NCBI GenBank assembly: GCA_028673005.1
Contig: CM054115.1
Span: forward strand, 192,394,370-192,458,369
Length of the DNA stretch: 64,000 nt
Origin: Tanypteryx hageni
Taxonomy: Eukaryota > Arthropoda > Insecta > Odonata > Petaluridae
Reading direction: 5' to 3'
This document shows positions 12,813 through 24,621 of this stretch, in pieces. A program made the translations under genes and the position numbers. Every line of letters starts with the position of its first letter. Positions within the stretch are counted from its first letter, which is position 1. The notes under the pieces were generated by a model. It searched no databases. It was given only the letters and a program-made list of their open reading frames with translations, and had not been told where the DNA came from.

Positions 12813-13215
12813 TAACCACAAATTAAAACTCGTACTTATTGGACTTCTCAAGAACCAAAACCTTTCAATAACCTAGCTCCTAATGTTCTACCACTTTTGT
12901 ATAAGTACTGCTACTGATGTCATATTATTGAGACGCTGGCACGACTTCGCTGCAAGGAACAGAAGCAAAGCCTGGAAACATACCTCAATTACTCAATTTT
13001 TTAAACGATAACTTTCATTTTAAATTATAGTTTTGAGTTCTATGATGTTAGTTATACTGTAGAATAATTATTAGTAAACATTATTTCATACTTATGTTAT
13101 ACTTCAAATCTTTGTTTCATTTCGCCTCGTTCCTTTCCATATAGTCCGACATTTTCGGTAATCCGACCAAACCTATGTCCCGTTTAGGTCAGATTATCGA
13201 GACTCTACTCTATAT

Positions 13216-14511
13216 ACTTATTCGTGGAAAAGCTATTTCCAAAGTGTTATTAGTCTACCCGAGCAATTACAGCTCACCATTTCGCCTTTCCACAAAAGAA
13301 TCGACTTTTAACAACTGCTGCAAGTGAAAGATGCATAAATGCTCCAAAGAGTATTCAAAAAGTGAAAACATGACCACAAAATAAATCTACAAATTGGCTA
13401 CTTGTATAAAATATGGTAGGCGGGATTTACTGGATCGGCTCTCCAATAAAGTAGGTCAAAAACACGTGTACAGAGACACGTGGAAAAATACGGTAATGGA
13501 CAACATGTGGCATTCGGCGTGTGAGAGTTTTATTGGGAATTGAGAGAGGGTGGAGGGATGGTGCAGATGAAGGGGGGAAACGGAGGGAGAGGAAGGGGGA
13601 AGGCAGTGGAAGGGAGAATTTGGGCCGGCCGCGTGGATGCGGGCGTTTGATAGACAGATCCGGGATTCGGGTTTGGCGAGGGAATGGGCGTGGTGATCTG
13701 AGTGGAGGTGGGGGAAGAGGGTGTCGGGGATTCGGAGAGGGTTCTCGGTGGTGAGGTTTGGGATGATGGGCACCACTTTGTGAAATGTGAATTTATATGG
13801 GGAGAGCATGAAAGATCTGAATGATGAAATGGAACGGTTGGTTGAACGAAGGGGAGCGAAAGTGTATTTGGATGTGAGCGGGTTGGATTATGACCATACT
13901 AAAGGTTCAGTCCTTTTAATCCCCCCTCTCATCTCTTTTGAACGATAGTCGAGGGGCCGTCTGCTCTTCTAGACAATAGCGGATCTTATTTTTAGCTAAA
14001 TAATAGTAAGACACTGCGATGGCTGCGTAAACTCTAATGAGAACATGACTGATCTAAAATCGCATATACTCTACTGAAAAAGGAAATTGCAAAGCATGGT
14101 TACCGATCGCCCATTTTTCAATTGCCGAAGAAAAAATGTTTAACAATTCGCAATGTGGATGAGTGATTATGGCTGCATTCAATGTTTTTTTATACGCTAC
14201 TCGTAACTTCACAGAAGATGAATAGAAAGTATCGTTTTTAAAACAAGGATTCATGATTTTGTAAATCAATATAAGTATCCTGATACCATCATTATATAAT
14301 TTATATCGAAAAGTCTATTATATTTCCATTACCGTAATTATTAAGATGTTATTGAAATCCGCAATCCCTAAACCATACAATAATATAAAGTAATCAACAA
14401 ATCACACTATTCTATCCTTCCCATCTACTCAAAGCATATCTTTTTTTAAATTACCAATGCCTGCGCAAAAATAATTTCGCTGGAATTTGCCTGTAGGTTG
14501 ATTTTTTGCGT
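13216..14511. other. Noncoding, with a G-rich purine-biased patch
   Basis: No gene is recognised. From about 13520 to 13760 the plus strand is rich in G (GGGGAAGAGG, GAGGG words), which gives rise to spurious frames on both strands. The rest is AT-rich and anonymous. Confidence 0.5.
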
Positions 14512-15345
14512 TCGTTACCAGCGAAGCGGTAATTGAGGAACGCCTTATGGGTGTGTCTGATCCGTCCGTCCGTCGTAATTTTCATTTGCTAAAACTCTGG
14601 TCGGATTTAAATTTCATTAAGTATGAGTGATCTTTATTAAAATTTATCAGCCAATTGTGATTTTCAACTAAATCCGTCAATTATAACTTGCACTTTACAT
14701 AATTATTTTAATAAACTTATACTCGTATCTCGTTAAATGGCATCCGTAAAACAACAATGATATATCGAACTTTTATATCTCTAGTTCTTAAATGTTTTGT
14801 AAGGTATAGATTAAAAAATTTATTCTATTTAGAGAGCAACATTTACTACAAAAAAGTCCGCGAGACCACATACTTTTGAGTTATAGTTTCGGAGATAGAA
14901 ATTCGAAAATATACCGAGCAAAACATCGCATATTTTTTCATGTCGATCTCAGCTAACAACCATTAAAAACCAAAGATTTCTCTCTCATTGTCTTATATAA
15001 ACTGCGAGGTATAGATTAAAAAATTTATTCTGATAGAGAACTTCATTTACTGCAGATGCTTTAGATACCACAAAATTACGATTAACAGATTTGGAGATAA
15101 AAATTCGAGAATATCCCAAGAAAACATCGCATATTTTGTTTACATTGATCGCGAAGACAATTCTCTCAGCATACAACAATTAAAAATCCATATACTTCTC
15201 TACTATTTTCTTATATGATCTGTGAGATATAGATTAAGAAATTTCTTAGGATAGAGAACAACACCACATAATTACGATTTATAGATTTAGAGATAAAAAT
15301 TGGAGATAATCCCGATCTAAACGCCGCAAATAAGAGGGGAAATGC
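14512..15345 (-). repeat. Family T repeat, copy 2 (inverted relative to copy 1)
   Basis: Reverse-complement counterpart of 5560-6345. The conserved terminal block comes first on the plus strand ('AGCGAAGCGGTAAT', then 'CTTATACTCGTATCTCGTT'), followed by tandem units whose shared 'ATAGAGAAC' or 'AGAGAGCAAC' landmarks lie near 14830, 15036 and 15250 (periods about 206 and 214 bp). A short run of GTCC words sits at 14565-14577. There is no ORF. The two copies, about 8.2 kb apart and oppositely oriented, look roughly 80% alike. Confidence 0.7.
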
Positions 15346-16585
15346 AATGTAATTCTTAAATATTTTAAATTATAAAAGGAAAGTGAGTCACAATTGACTA
15401 CTTTGAGTTGCTGAAAAGTTACAACGATTCCACTTGTCTTAAATTCCGGAGATGAAACTTCAATAGAATTTGTCATTCCAAAATACTAACCCTTTGTCGA
15501 TTTACGATCTTGTCGCCGTGGTTTTATCTGCCATTCTCCATTAAAGATGAACTTGAGATTCAGTCGGTGAGGATATTAAATTTTCACTCGCCTCCATTTT
15601 CTTTTCTTTGCAATTCCGCCACAGTGAATGTTTTTAACATTTGACCGTGCTCCATTGCGTAATCCTATTCATCTCGTTAAACGAACTCGCAATTTCATCA
15701 CCTTTCAAATAATAACTTTTTTATATAAATAGTTACAGGACTGTAATTCACATGTAGTTTAGCAGATAAATAAATGTATATCTATTATAAATCGCTGCTT
15801 CTTACAGAGGGTATATATATGTTATAAAACCTAAGGTACAGATGTAAAATTTGGAGGAAACCTTGATGTTGGTCGAAAATCGAAAATTTGAAAATATTTC
15901 CTTACAACGGGGTCTTTTACACCCCAAAACGTTCATTTTCAAGTCCCATTAGAAAACCATTTAAATCCGTACAATCCTTTTTATAATTGCATTTTTAAAT
16001 TTTTTCTAATTAAGGTACAAACTTCGGACCTAAATTCTAAGGCTAGAAAATGTACTAAGATTAGTTTGGTGAAAGTAAAACACAAATACGTGCCAAATTA
16101 GTCCAATTATTCGATTTTAACCGCATAAACACGGGATTTTATACAATTTATAACAATGGCTCAATGTTTATATCATGACTACGGGACAATGCTTTTCTTC
16201 GGGAATTTGTTTTACGGGTTAAAAAAACTGAACGAGAGCTTAGAGCCACGAACTGAAAAGTAGCTTAGTGTCATGATGTCCGTCCCAGACCGTGACATTT
16301 AAAAGCAAAGGGAAAACATATTTGGTGAATAGACAATGCTAAGAAGAATATTGCGCTTACATTTTCAGTGTTTGTAGATATTAAAAGTAGGTCTACGGAT
16401 AATATTAGACCACTCCTGTAGGATTTCTCGGTTCGACTACAGGCACTCCAACATTTGAGCTTTTCCTGTGTAAATAGCATTGCGGAATATTTGGCAACTC
16501 ATTTACGGTAATTCTCTTCAAATAGGAGGAATTAAATTTGGTGTGGTGGTTATAAGGCACCAATGCTTCCAGTATGCAATCACTC

Positions 16586-16640
<55 letters not shown>

Positions 16641-18085
16641 CCGATTTTCGTCGCAGTCTCCTGGAACGTATCCTGACGTACAAGCGGGGACTGCTGTATA
16701 CATATAGTTCTGTAATGTTTGAGATTTTGACACAAGTGTATATATAGAGAATAAGCCGAGGAATCACTACCAAAAATTATCACACCCTGTATATATTTAT
16801 TCGGATTCTCTATTCGAAAAAATAATATACTTTCGGCTGTACAACTTTCCAAGTGTGAAGTTTTGATCGTAATTTCATGTAATTATGGTGCCTCTAATAT
16901 ATTAATTTCTATACGGATCATCTTTTTGCTAGTTTGTTTTTATTAACAGCAAATCACAAAACTGGATATTTATATTAGTTATCGATTAAAATTCAGAAAA
17001 TTTCAATTACCCCTTTTGCTTTCATTTTTTTACAAACACACACGATGAACAATCATTTTCACAATAAAAGAACTTATCGAAAGTGTGTACTTTTTCGAAT
17101 TATTTGTTGGTTCATGAACATATAATTTATTAGCATGAGCTTAGAAAATAATAAAATTGGTGATTAAATTACGGATTATATGGATTCATTTTTGGTGGTT
17201 GAAAGCCTGTTGATGTTAATTACGTCTCTGCCGCTTTGTTGAATTTATCTCATAATTTTTCTTAATGTTCTGTGAAGATTTTGCGACCGCGGTAGTTGAA
17301 GTCATGGTCAGAGTCACACGGAGATGTCCACTAGGAACAGATAACACTGCGACATCCCATGCTGTTCGAATTTCTCAAATAATCGCACGGTGTGAAGTAT
17401 GCTTCACGGTGCAACACCATGCATGCGACAAATTTCCTGAAAAATCACACCTTGATATAAATAGCGACGCAATGTATTCTTATAACAAAATTTTAAATTT
17501 AAAAAATTAAGTGCTTCATAAGTAGTCAACATTTTAAGTTATTCAGATTTTTCAGCTGCTTTCACATTTATAGCCTTCGACCAGTCTGCCAGGTTGACGT
17601 TCATGTACTACAATTCTGCGACCTTTTTGGACAGTTCACTGTACTTGAACATATTTTTTTATTTATAAGCAACGGTCCCCATATTTTACACGCATTACCG
17701 GTATATTTCACTTTGTTTAACTTCTTATGATAGTAATAATCGAATGATATTTCGTTGTTTACAGCAGTGCAAAATAAAAAAAGCGGCTGCCATACTGAAA
17801 ATTGATTGTATTACAATAATGTCAACTTTTTACCATGAAAACTATTACATGTTAAGAGTAACAAAATTTTGTAGTAATAAGTATATAATGGGTACATATG
17901 TCTGTGTAAAATGTCATGCCGCCTTAGTTAGTTTCACAGAGTTGAGACGAACGAACGCACGCAGCTACGCTATGGAATTTATCTATGGCACCATTTCGAA
18001 CTATTGGTTAAATAAGAAATATTTTTAGCTAACATTTCCCAGCTGAACTTCTCATCCTTAACCTTCGGGCAACACAACAAATACA
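15346..18085. other. AT-rich noncoding stretch
   Basis: I find no gene. Several 65-120 codon frames around 16.4-16.85 kb are created by the TA microsatellite and are not coding. The 81- and 94-codon frames at 17265-17510 and 17744-18028 show no recognisable domain. Confidence 0.5.
16588..16638. repeat. (TA)n microsatellite
   Basis: An uninterrupted run of about 25 TA dinucleotides. It translates as Tyr-Ile repeats in several frames, which explains the apparent ORFs overlapping it. Confidence 0.95.
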
Positions 18086-18141
18086 CAGGCATACCTCGCT
18101 GTGCGCGATCCCGTTTTACGCGATTTCGATATAGAGCGAGG
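18086..18141 (+). repeat. Candidate Tigger/pogo-type terminal repeat (single end)
   Basis: The sequence begins 'CAGGCATACCTCG', the same start as the termini of some pogo/Tigger-type elements, and continues with 'CCCGTTTTACGCGATTTCG'. A partial direct, not inverted, match ('CCCGTTTTGCGCGA') occurs at 18648. No inverted partner is visible within 1 kb, so this is at most one surviving end. Confidence 0.3.
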
Positions 18142-19180
18142 CCGGCACGCTAACAGGTGCTCGAAAAAACAACGGCGGCCGATTATTGAGGCGGCCTAAT
18201 TATTAATATATGACAAATTTCATTTTTATTGGATTGTGGATGTTAGTAATATCGTCTTTGGATCTTCATTTAGGGCCAGTATGTGATACTATAAATGAAA
18301 TCCAGAGGACAGCACACCGTTTTTATCCATCGTTTAACAATTGTTTTGTCGTTATTATTTTAAGAAATGCGACTATCCGAATAAAAATAATTCGCTGATT
18401 TATTTAGGATTTTATTCGTACAGAAAATAACTACATTTTTTCCAGAATATAATGAAGCTTTTAGTTTTCTATAGCGTTTAAAAAAAGCCGACAAAACAAG
18501 TTACTAAAAATGTAAAGATTCGCTTCCTGAGTTGATGGACGGAAGCCGGCATGAAGTTAATTTTCAAGTGAATGGCGTGTTATTATTATTACACTTTAGT
18601 TTTCGTGTCCATTGAACCTATCCTCTTTGACATGATGACCCCGTTTTGCGCGAATACCGACAGGCGTAAAATTTTCAACCTATCTGTCGCGCAAAGCCAG
18701 CTACTACTTTAGTCTATTGTTTGATAATAATGGATTCTTTGTCACCATAACTTGTTCATAGATGCTTAACACCTCAAGTGAATTTCATAATAAGTCCGTC
18801 TTTATCATGAATTTCCTATTACCTATTATATTGCCACATTTTAATATTGCCCAGAACGGGGGTTTACCTAAATATATTTTGTCTTAATCACCACCTCAAC
18901 GTAACCGCTTTTTTACCGCTGGCATTACAATCAGCTGTCTCATTTTCATCAATTACTTGAGATTTTCGTAGTCAATCGCAGCTGCTTTTCGCATCTCTCG
19001 TTCCGCTCAATCATCCTTCGATCCGACGGAACAATCTCTTCTGCCGCGTTCCTTATCGCCTCTCTCTCTCTCTTCCACTCGCTGCGAGGAAAACTCAATT
19101 AATTGCGAGGTCGGATATTTGGGCTTAACGTGGGGCAAAGGGCGCCTCAGGAGGCAGCAACGGGATCCCGAGGGGCAGGC
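18142..19180. other. Noncoding, no recognisable feature
   Basis: AT-rich sequence apart from a GC-richer stretch near 19.0-19.18 kb. No supportable reading frame or structure was seen beyond the weak 18648 match described with the candidate terminal repeat. Confidence 0.45.
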
Positions 19181-19191
19181 TGTGGTAGGGA

Positions 19192-19268
19192 GGCCGAGGG
19201 GGAGAGGCCGAGGGGGAGAGGCCGAGGGGAAGAGGCTGAGGGGAAGAGGCTGAGTGGAAGAGACTGAG
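19192..19268 (+). repeat. 14-bp minisatellite, about 5.5 copies
   Basis: Units of the form GGCCGAGGGGGAGA, drifting to GGCTGAGGGGAAGA and GGCTGAGTGGAAGA, repeat head to tail. The strand is G-rich with several runs of four or five G, so quadruplex formation is conceivable. Frames through it are artefacts. Confidence 0.9.
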
Positions 19269-20330
19269 ATAGATAGAAGGGAAGGGGCGAAAAATCGAGA
19301 GTGATGGAAGAATGAGAGAGCGAAATTATATTGGAAGAATTGGAGAAGATTAGTATCCAAGAAGCCGTTTTTATTTGCAAGGTAAATTTCGTCTAAAATG
19401 GACGCGCGTGTAATCGACGAGCATTTCAGAGACGTCTCCACGTAAATCTACACGATTTTATCACGGGCAACTATGCTAAGGTTAAATGTGTTTGGAATAT
19501 AAATAAATATATTCTCAGGTATACAATTGAGTGAGGGAGTTTAAAAAAACCGATATTTATTTTTCCTTGCGCTCGTTTACGTATTTTTGCCTGCGAAAGC
19601 TTTAAGGGTTTTATTTTGGAAAGGGTCCAAATGAAATGAGAGAAGCAATGGAGAAAGGAATAGAAGGTGGTCGAGTTTGTTTGGAAGGTGTGGAGAGGCG
19701 GTGAGGGACGGGAAAGTGAGCGATACTGGGCGGAAGCGTGGAGAATGGGAGGGCGTGGAGTTAGGGGTGGGAGAAATTGGATTAGATGGGTGTTGGTGGG
19801 GTGGTGGAGGGCGTGGTGGCGGCGGTTGGATCGAATACATGCGATAGGGGCGGAAGGGGAAGTCCGGAGGAATTGAGAGTGCTATGCCTCTGAGAGAGTG
19901 AGAGTGAGAATGAGAGGTAGCAGACAGTATAAGTGAATGGTGCGCGGATATGTGCGGGTCGGAGGGAAGGTTCGAGGGGAGAGGGTGCAGCCAGGGAGGC
20001 GGAGGATGAGTCGAACTTCGGTTGGAAATATCCGTGGAATTTTGATTGTCGAGCCCTCCACTTCCCATCGAATTCAGCCCTCCCTCGTCTTTACCTCTCC
20101 TTTCCTCCCTCTCACTCCCTCTCTGCCTTCCTCTCTCACACTCTCTCCCTCCATCTCTCCTTTCCTATCTCCCTTCTCGACCCCTCCCTCCCTTGCTCTC
20201 TCCCTTCTCTCTTCCATCCTTTCTCCCTTTCTCTCTCTCCCTTTCTCTCCCTCCCTCTCTCTTTCCCTCAAACTCCTCTACTGCCTGCCTCTTTACAGTC
20301 CAGTAGCCATACGCTCGATTCTCGTATGAC
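19269..20330. repeat. Purine-biased then pyrimidine-biased low-complexity tract
   Basis: From about 19620 to 20010 the plus strand is GA-rich. From about 20080 to 20275 it is almost pure pyrimidine (CTCTCCC, TTCCCTC words), a mirror-like polypyrimidine tract able in principle to form triplex DNA. The long Ser/Leu/Pro and Arg/Glu frames (up to 163 codons) on both strands follow from this composition and are not called as genes. Confidence 0.7.
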
Positions 20331-21328
20331 TTGTAAGTGTCCTTCCTATCTTCTGGGAAACGTGAAATGAAACGAACTGCAATAGCGCTCTCTCACGCGC
20401 GCACACACACACGTCGTCCACCCACATATCCCATCTTTGGCCAAGCGTGACTTCACTTCGGTGGTTGGGCTGTCGGGTGACGAAATATTTCAATGCGCCA
20501 AAAAGATAAACTCCTGCAATTATTTTATTGTAAAATGCAACAACAATGACTAGAAATTGAACCTTGAATATATTGCTGAGCGCGGAAATTAATCCTTGTT
20601 TGTTTCGTTTCAAGCCGATCTTTACTCGGCTGGCCAAAATCATCTCATGTCGATTTTCATCAAAATTCAATCAATGTTAAAGTTAAGAGCCAATGATAAC
20701 TCTTTCCGCAATCTTTCTTTTCCCTCCTCCCTCAACTTTTACATATTCCCTTTTGAATGTCTCTACACACCTATATGGGTAACTCACTTACCATCCGTCC
20801 TATTATCACAATCTCAATCACAATCTCCTACAAATACATCTACCTATAGTCGCGCTTCATTTATTGCCACACTCCCTGATCCGTTCGCCATCTTTACCGC
20901 CTTCCCCATTTTCCACCCTCCATTCAACCGTTGCATGGAACGTGCTCTGCAATTTACGTGACCAAAGGTCCTCGCACACTCCAAAATTTCAGAATCCGCT
21001 GTTTATTTACTTCAGGTCATACAATAGCCAATACAACACAGCCGCATAATGTGTGGTTACATTGTCCTTCAAAATTTGTTTTCGCATTAAAATAGGGAGG
21101 ACGAATGTGGGGGAGAAAATAAAATAGTGGTCAAATCGAATGCGTTTGGGTGGTTTTTTATTTGTTGGTCAGGAAAAAAGAGGACATGGGAAAGGAAGAC
21201 GGAATGGGCGACAAAGTTACAAACTATATAAAAAATCTTTAGGAAAATTTAACATTGGCGAATGGTTCTGGAAAACCAGTTCATTTAAAATAAAGAGTCA
21301 TCAGAATTTAATTTATAATAGCTCAAGG
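20331..21328. other. Noncoding, no recognisable feature
   Basis: A short CA/CG run lies at 20394-20413. Frames of 121-125 codons at 20293-20961 show no recognisable domain and I do not regard them as genes. Confidence 0.45.
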
Positions 21329-21655
21329 CAGAGATCGGCAAACATTTCTGCATGTAGGGCCACATACTTAGTGTCGAATACTTTGGAGGACCCCATTGAA
21401 AGACACGAGATAATTGTCGGGCGGGATGAGCGGTTGCGGCGGGAGTTACCGAGAGATTATGAAATCTATGTATAAATAATTCACTAGCGTTAAAACTTCA
21501 CTGAAAAAAGTTTTGAGACAATAATTTTACTGAAAAAATAAGAAATTGTCTATGTTAAATTTTACCGATCACCTATTGAACATAGATTCGCGGGGCCGTA
21601 TCAAGCACTCCCAGGGGCCACATGAGGCCTTCAGGACATAGATTGCCGACACATG
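21329..21655. mobile_element. hAT-like MITE
   Basis: A 327-bp unit with imperfect inverted ends. The left end starts 'CAGAGATCGGCAAAC' and runs into 'AGGGCCACATA'. The right end in reverse complement reads 'CATGTGTCGGCAATC' and runs into 'CATGTGGCCCC'. This resembles the termini of nonautonomous hAT elements. Flanks 'CTCAAGG' and 'ATCAAAGG' might be a decayed target duplication. There is no coding capacity. Confidence 0.5.
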
Positions 21656-24299
21656 ATCAAAGGCATCAAATTTTGGGTTTTTCAGTTCTATGTGAAGAAA
21701 TTTCGGGTTAAATGAACTGGGATGTCTTTGGCTTAACAAGTGCTACGCAAATTGAGAATTAGAGTTTTACCAGGAATTTACTCATATGGTTTGATTATTA
21801 ACACCTCAAGCCTAGAAGAGGATTATTGAATCCCAACCATACGGCCGTATAAGTTTTTTAAATTATCATGATTGCGTTGCAAAACGTTCAAAAATATTAC
21901 AATCATTACTTGAGAAGTTTTCTCTTGATTTTTCTTATTTTTTTTGTAGATTTATGAAAATAAAAAAAATTGTAAATATATATTTTGCGTATAATATTTT
22001 ACATACAAAGATTGTGTGAGTAGAAGAGAATGTACACCAATCGTAAATTTTCCGGCGTGTATTCGCGCTTTATATATAACATTTAGTACCGGAAAATCTA
22101 TAGAAGATATTGATGTGCAATCTTAATAAAAAATAGCTTAAATTAATATCTATTTTATTCTGCAAGTTTACCCATCTAAACTAATTAGGTGAAAAGTTTT
22201 ACGTATCTCAAATTTTTCAATTCATGACTAGAATTTTTCAAGTAAATGTAGTATTATTGATTTATAAAAAGATGATTTGTTTATAATATAAACGTTTTTT
22301 TTATACAGTCATCATTCATAGTCATTTCAAAAGTCACAAAGAAGAAATGGTTGCATTTCTATTGTTGGAAAGGGAGATATGACATTGTATAAAACACGGA
22401 AATCTTTAGCTTATAAGTCCATACAAAATATTTTCAAAAAATTTACACATGCGTAATTGGATTCAGCAAGAAAGGCCTTATGGCTTAGTAAACAGTTCGA
22501 GTAATCTATTGTGTAAATATATGGAAGAGCTTTACGTGATTTTTGCTGGCGTGTTCTCTTCTTGCCTACTCGCTTCATCGCTGCTTTGGCACTGCTAGCA
22601 CATCAGCGAAGCCCTTACATGAACAGGAAAACAGACCTCGTCTTCTTTCAAATGTCAAAGAAAAGGAACCCAATTTGATGGGTTCTCTTTCCTCAGGTAT
22701 TTATGGGTCAACTGTAGAAACCGAAAATACGTAGGTCCGTGGTAAAAACTAAAATTCTGTCACAAATCTAAATGTATATTATATGTAAACAAATACTTAC
22801 AAATAGATATACTCAATTTTCCGCAATTTTCGTCGATATTAAAATAAAATTCTAAATGTCTTGAAAATTATGACAGATATTATCCTTCTCACAAAATGCC
22901 TCCCTTTGAGGCGTGGCACTAAATTATCGGAAGAATGTCGGCCTTGGATTTTGAAATCAGCTGTTTTGACGCTGACGCTCTCCTATGAAGCAATGAACGA
23001 AGGATCGCGCAGTAATGGAAGGGAATGTTTACAGATATGTTTTTACTCAACCTAATTCCATTCTTCATCAATTGCTTTGTAATCATTTGTAATAAGCTCT
23101 GCATAGACAGACATTAGATGTTTTCCTTTCATTCTTTACATACCGACGAAGACCTTTGTCGCATGACATGAGCCAAATATCTCCACCAGGAAAATAAGGA
23201 GAAAAAACGTGCTCTCCTTTGAAATGATACACAGTTCCTACATTGCATTTCAAACACCAAGGAAAGGTTCCTTGCTGCATTGAAAAGCGACTTTTATAAG
23301 GAGAAACACCATCATATCATAGCAAAATTGAAAATTCTATCGCAAAATTCAACGTTGTTTATATATTTTATAATAGAGAAAAAAATACAGGACAAACATA
23401 TATTGAAAGTACACAGCTTCTTCTTTAAAAATATATATAGGTTATTTAGATTTAAAATAGTCTCTAGCGACAAAAGATAAAACAAATGAGGACTGCCGCA
23501 GGACGTATTAATACGCCTGACGGCCGATTGGAGAGTTTTTTTGCAGGACGTAATAGTACGCCTGACGGCGTTGAGGGGTTAATGAAAAATTATCCATATT
23601 TACTATTTTGCACCTCTGTGAAGAAGGCATAACATTGTCTCACTTAATACGATACTGCGATTACTGTAAAGACGCAGTAACTCCATACCGATAACTACCG
23701 CGGAGAATATTATTTTCCGCAAACATTCGCCAGAGACCATGTAAAAGAACTGAAAATAAAGTATAATAGAAGGAAACATTTGGCCTTAGAAAGTATAAGG
23801 GAACAAGAGAAAATTTATTGAGTCTAAGGATGCTGATAGATATAGTGATAAACTTGAATAAATTATTTTATGTATCAAGAGCTTTTGATAGAAAAAATGT
23901 AAGTTGGGATTTATTAAAAAACATCGCTTAAATTTTAATAAAAGTTGAATTATATATAATTTGTGCCAGAAATAAAATCGGTTCTTATCATAAAAAGAGA
24001 GCAAACTCAATCAATAAATAAGACGTAGGTGTTTATAATAGAAGAATTAGAAGAGTTAAAACTAACAAATGAGGAGTGTTCAAAGTAAATGGGCATAAAA
24101 TTATCACCCAGCGTTTATCATGCAGTAATGTTGTTCCAATAGAAATAAAAACGGAAGATCGTTGTTGGATGAAGCAAAGGATGTGTTTTAATAACGACCA
24201 AATGAGGGTCGAAAAAAATAAAAAAAAGGAAACCGTTTATAAAAGAGATATCAACTATTAAACTTAAGCCTCGTAGATTTTTGTTAGAATTTCATTCTT
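21656..24299. other. AT-rich noncoding stretch
   Basis: No recognisable gene. Small frames here (60-75 codons) have no motif. One feature inside, at 23484-23582, is annotated separately as a candidate transposon terminus. Confidence 0.45.
23484..23582 (-). repeat. Candidate piggyBac-like terminus with TTAA
   Basis: Read on the minus strand, TTAA is followed by 'CCCTCAACGCCGTCAGGCG' and then by a second copy of 'GCCGTCAGGCGTA.TA.TACGTCC'. TTAA plus a CCC start is the hallmark of piggyBac-type ends. No opposite end was found. Confidence 0.3.
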
Positions 24300-24621
24300 C
24301 CATTTCGAAAATAATATTTATATCATAGTAGTTATTGTGTATCAGCATAATCTCGTTACATTTGTAAGGTTGTTTTATTTTTACGCACCATAGTATTTAT
24401 ATTTTTCGTTGTTGTGTAACATCATCTTCTGTGCGTGATCTAACTTCGTTTGTGTTGTTTACGCCATTCGCCTTATACCTGCGTTTGACCCTTTCTCGTA
24501 CGCTTTATGAAGAGCGTCTCCGCGTTAAAACAGACCAAATTCTTTCCACTTATTCCAGTTCAGCTATTGTTTTATATTGTAACTCTTTTTTGTTAGTATA
24601 TAAATTAGGTAAGAGTTTTGG

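Larger units (their letters stand above)
7863..13215. mobile_element. Pogo-like nonautonomous DNA element split by a LINE
   Basis: Imperfect inverted termini lie at about 7908-7930 ('CGATAATCCGACC') and, in reverse complement, at about 13188-13212 ('CGATAATCTGACC'). A second pair of 'GTCCGAC' words sits just inside each. TA-rich flanks fit the TA target preference of pogo/Tigger-type elements. After removal of the LINE at 8183-12812, the element would be only about 0.7 kb with no ORF, hence a MITE. The superfamily rests on short termini and is tentative. Confidence 0.45.

Noticed and set aside
13456..13809. 117-codon minus-strand His/Pro/Ser-rich frame
   Set aside because: Product of a G-rich plus-strand patch; no recognisable motif.
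16405..16852. Overlapping 71-122 codon frames on both strands
   Set aside because: They pass through the (TA)n microsatellite and encode Tyr-Ile runs; the flanks have no recognisable domain.
19007..20370. Several 77-163 codon Ser/Leu/Pro or Arg/Glu-rich frames
   Set aside because: They exist on both strands because of purine/pyrimidine bias and carry no domain, signal or homology that I recognise.
20293..20961. 121- and 125-codon frames as a possible host gene
   Set aside because: No domain, no splice context that I can support, and amino-acid composition follows base composition.
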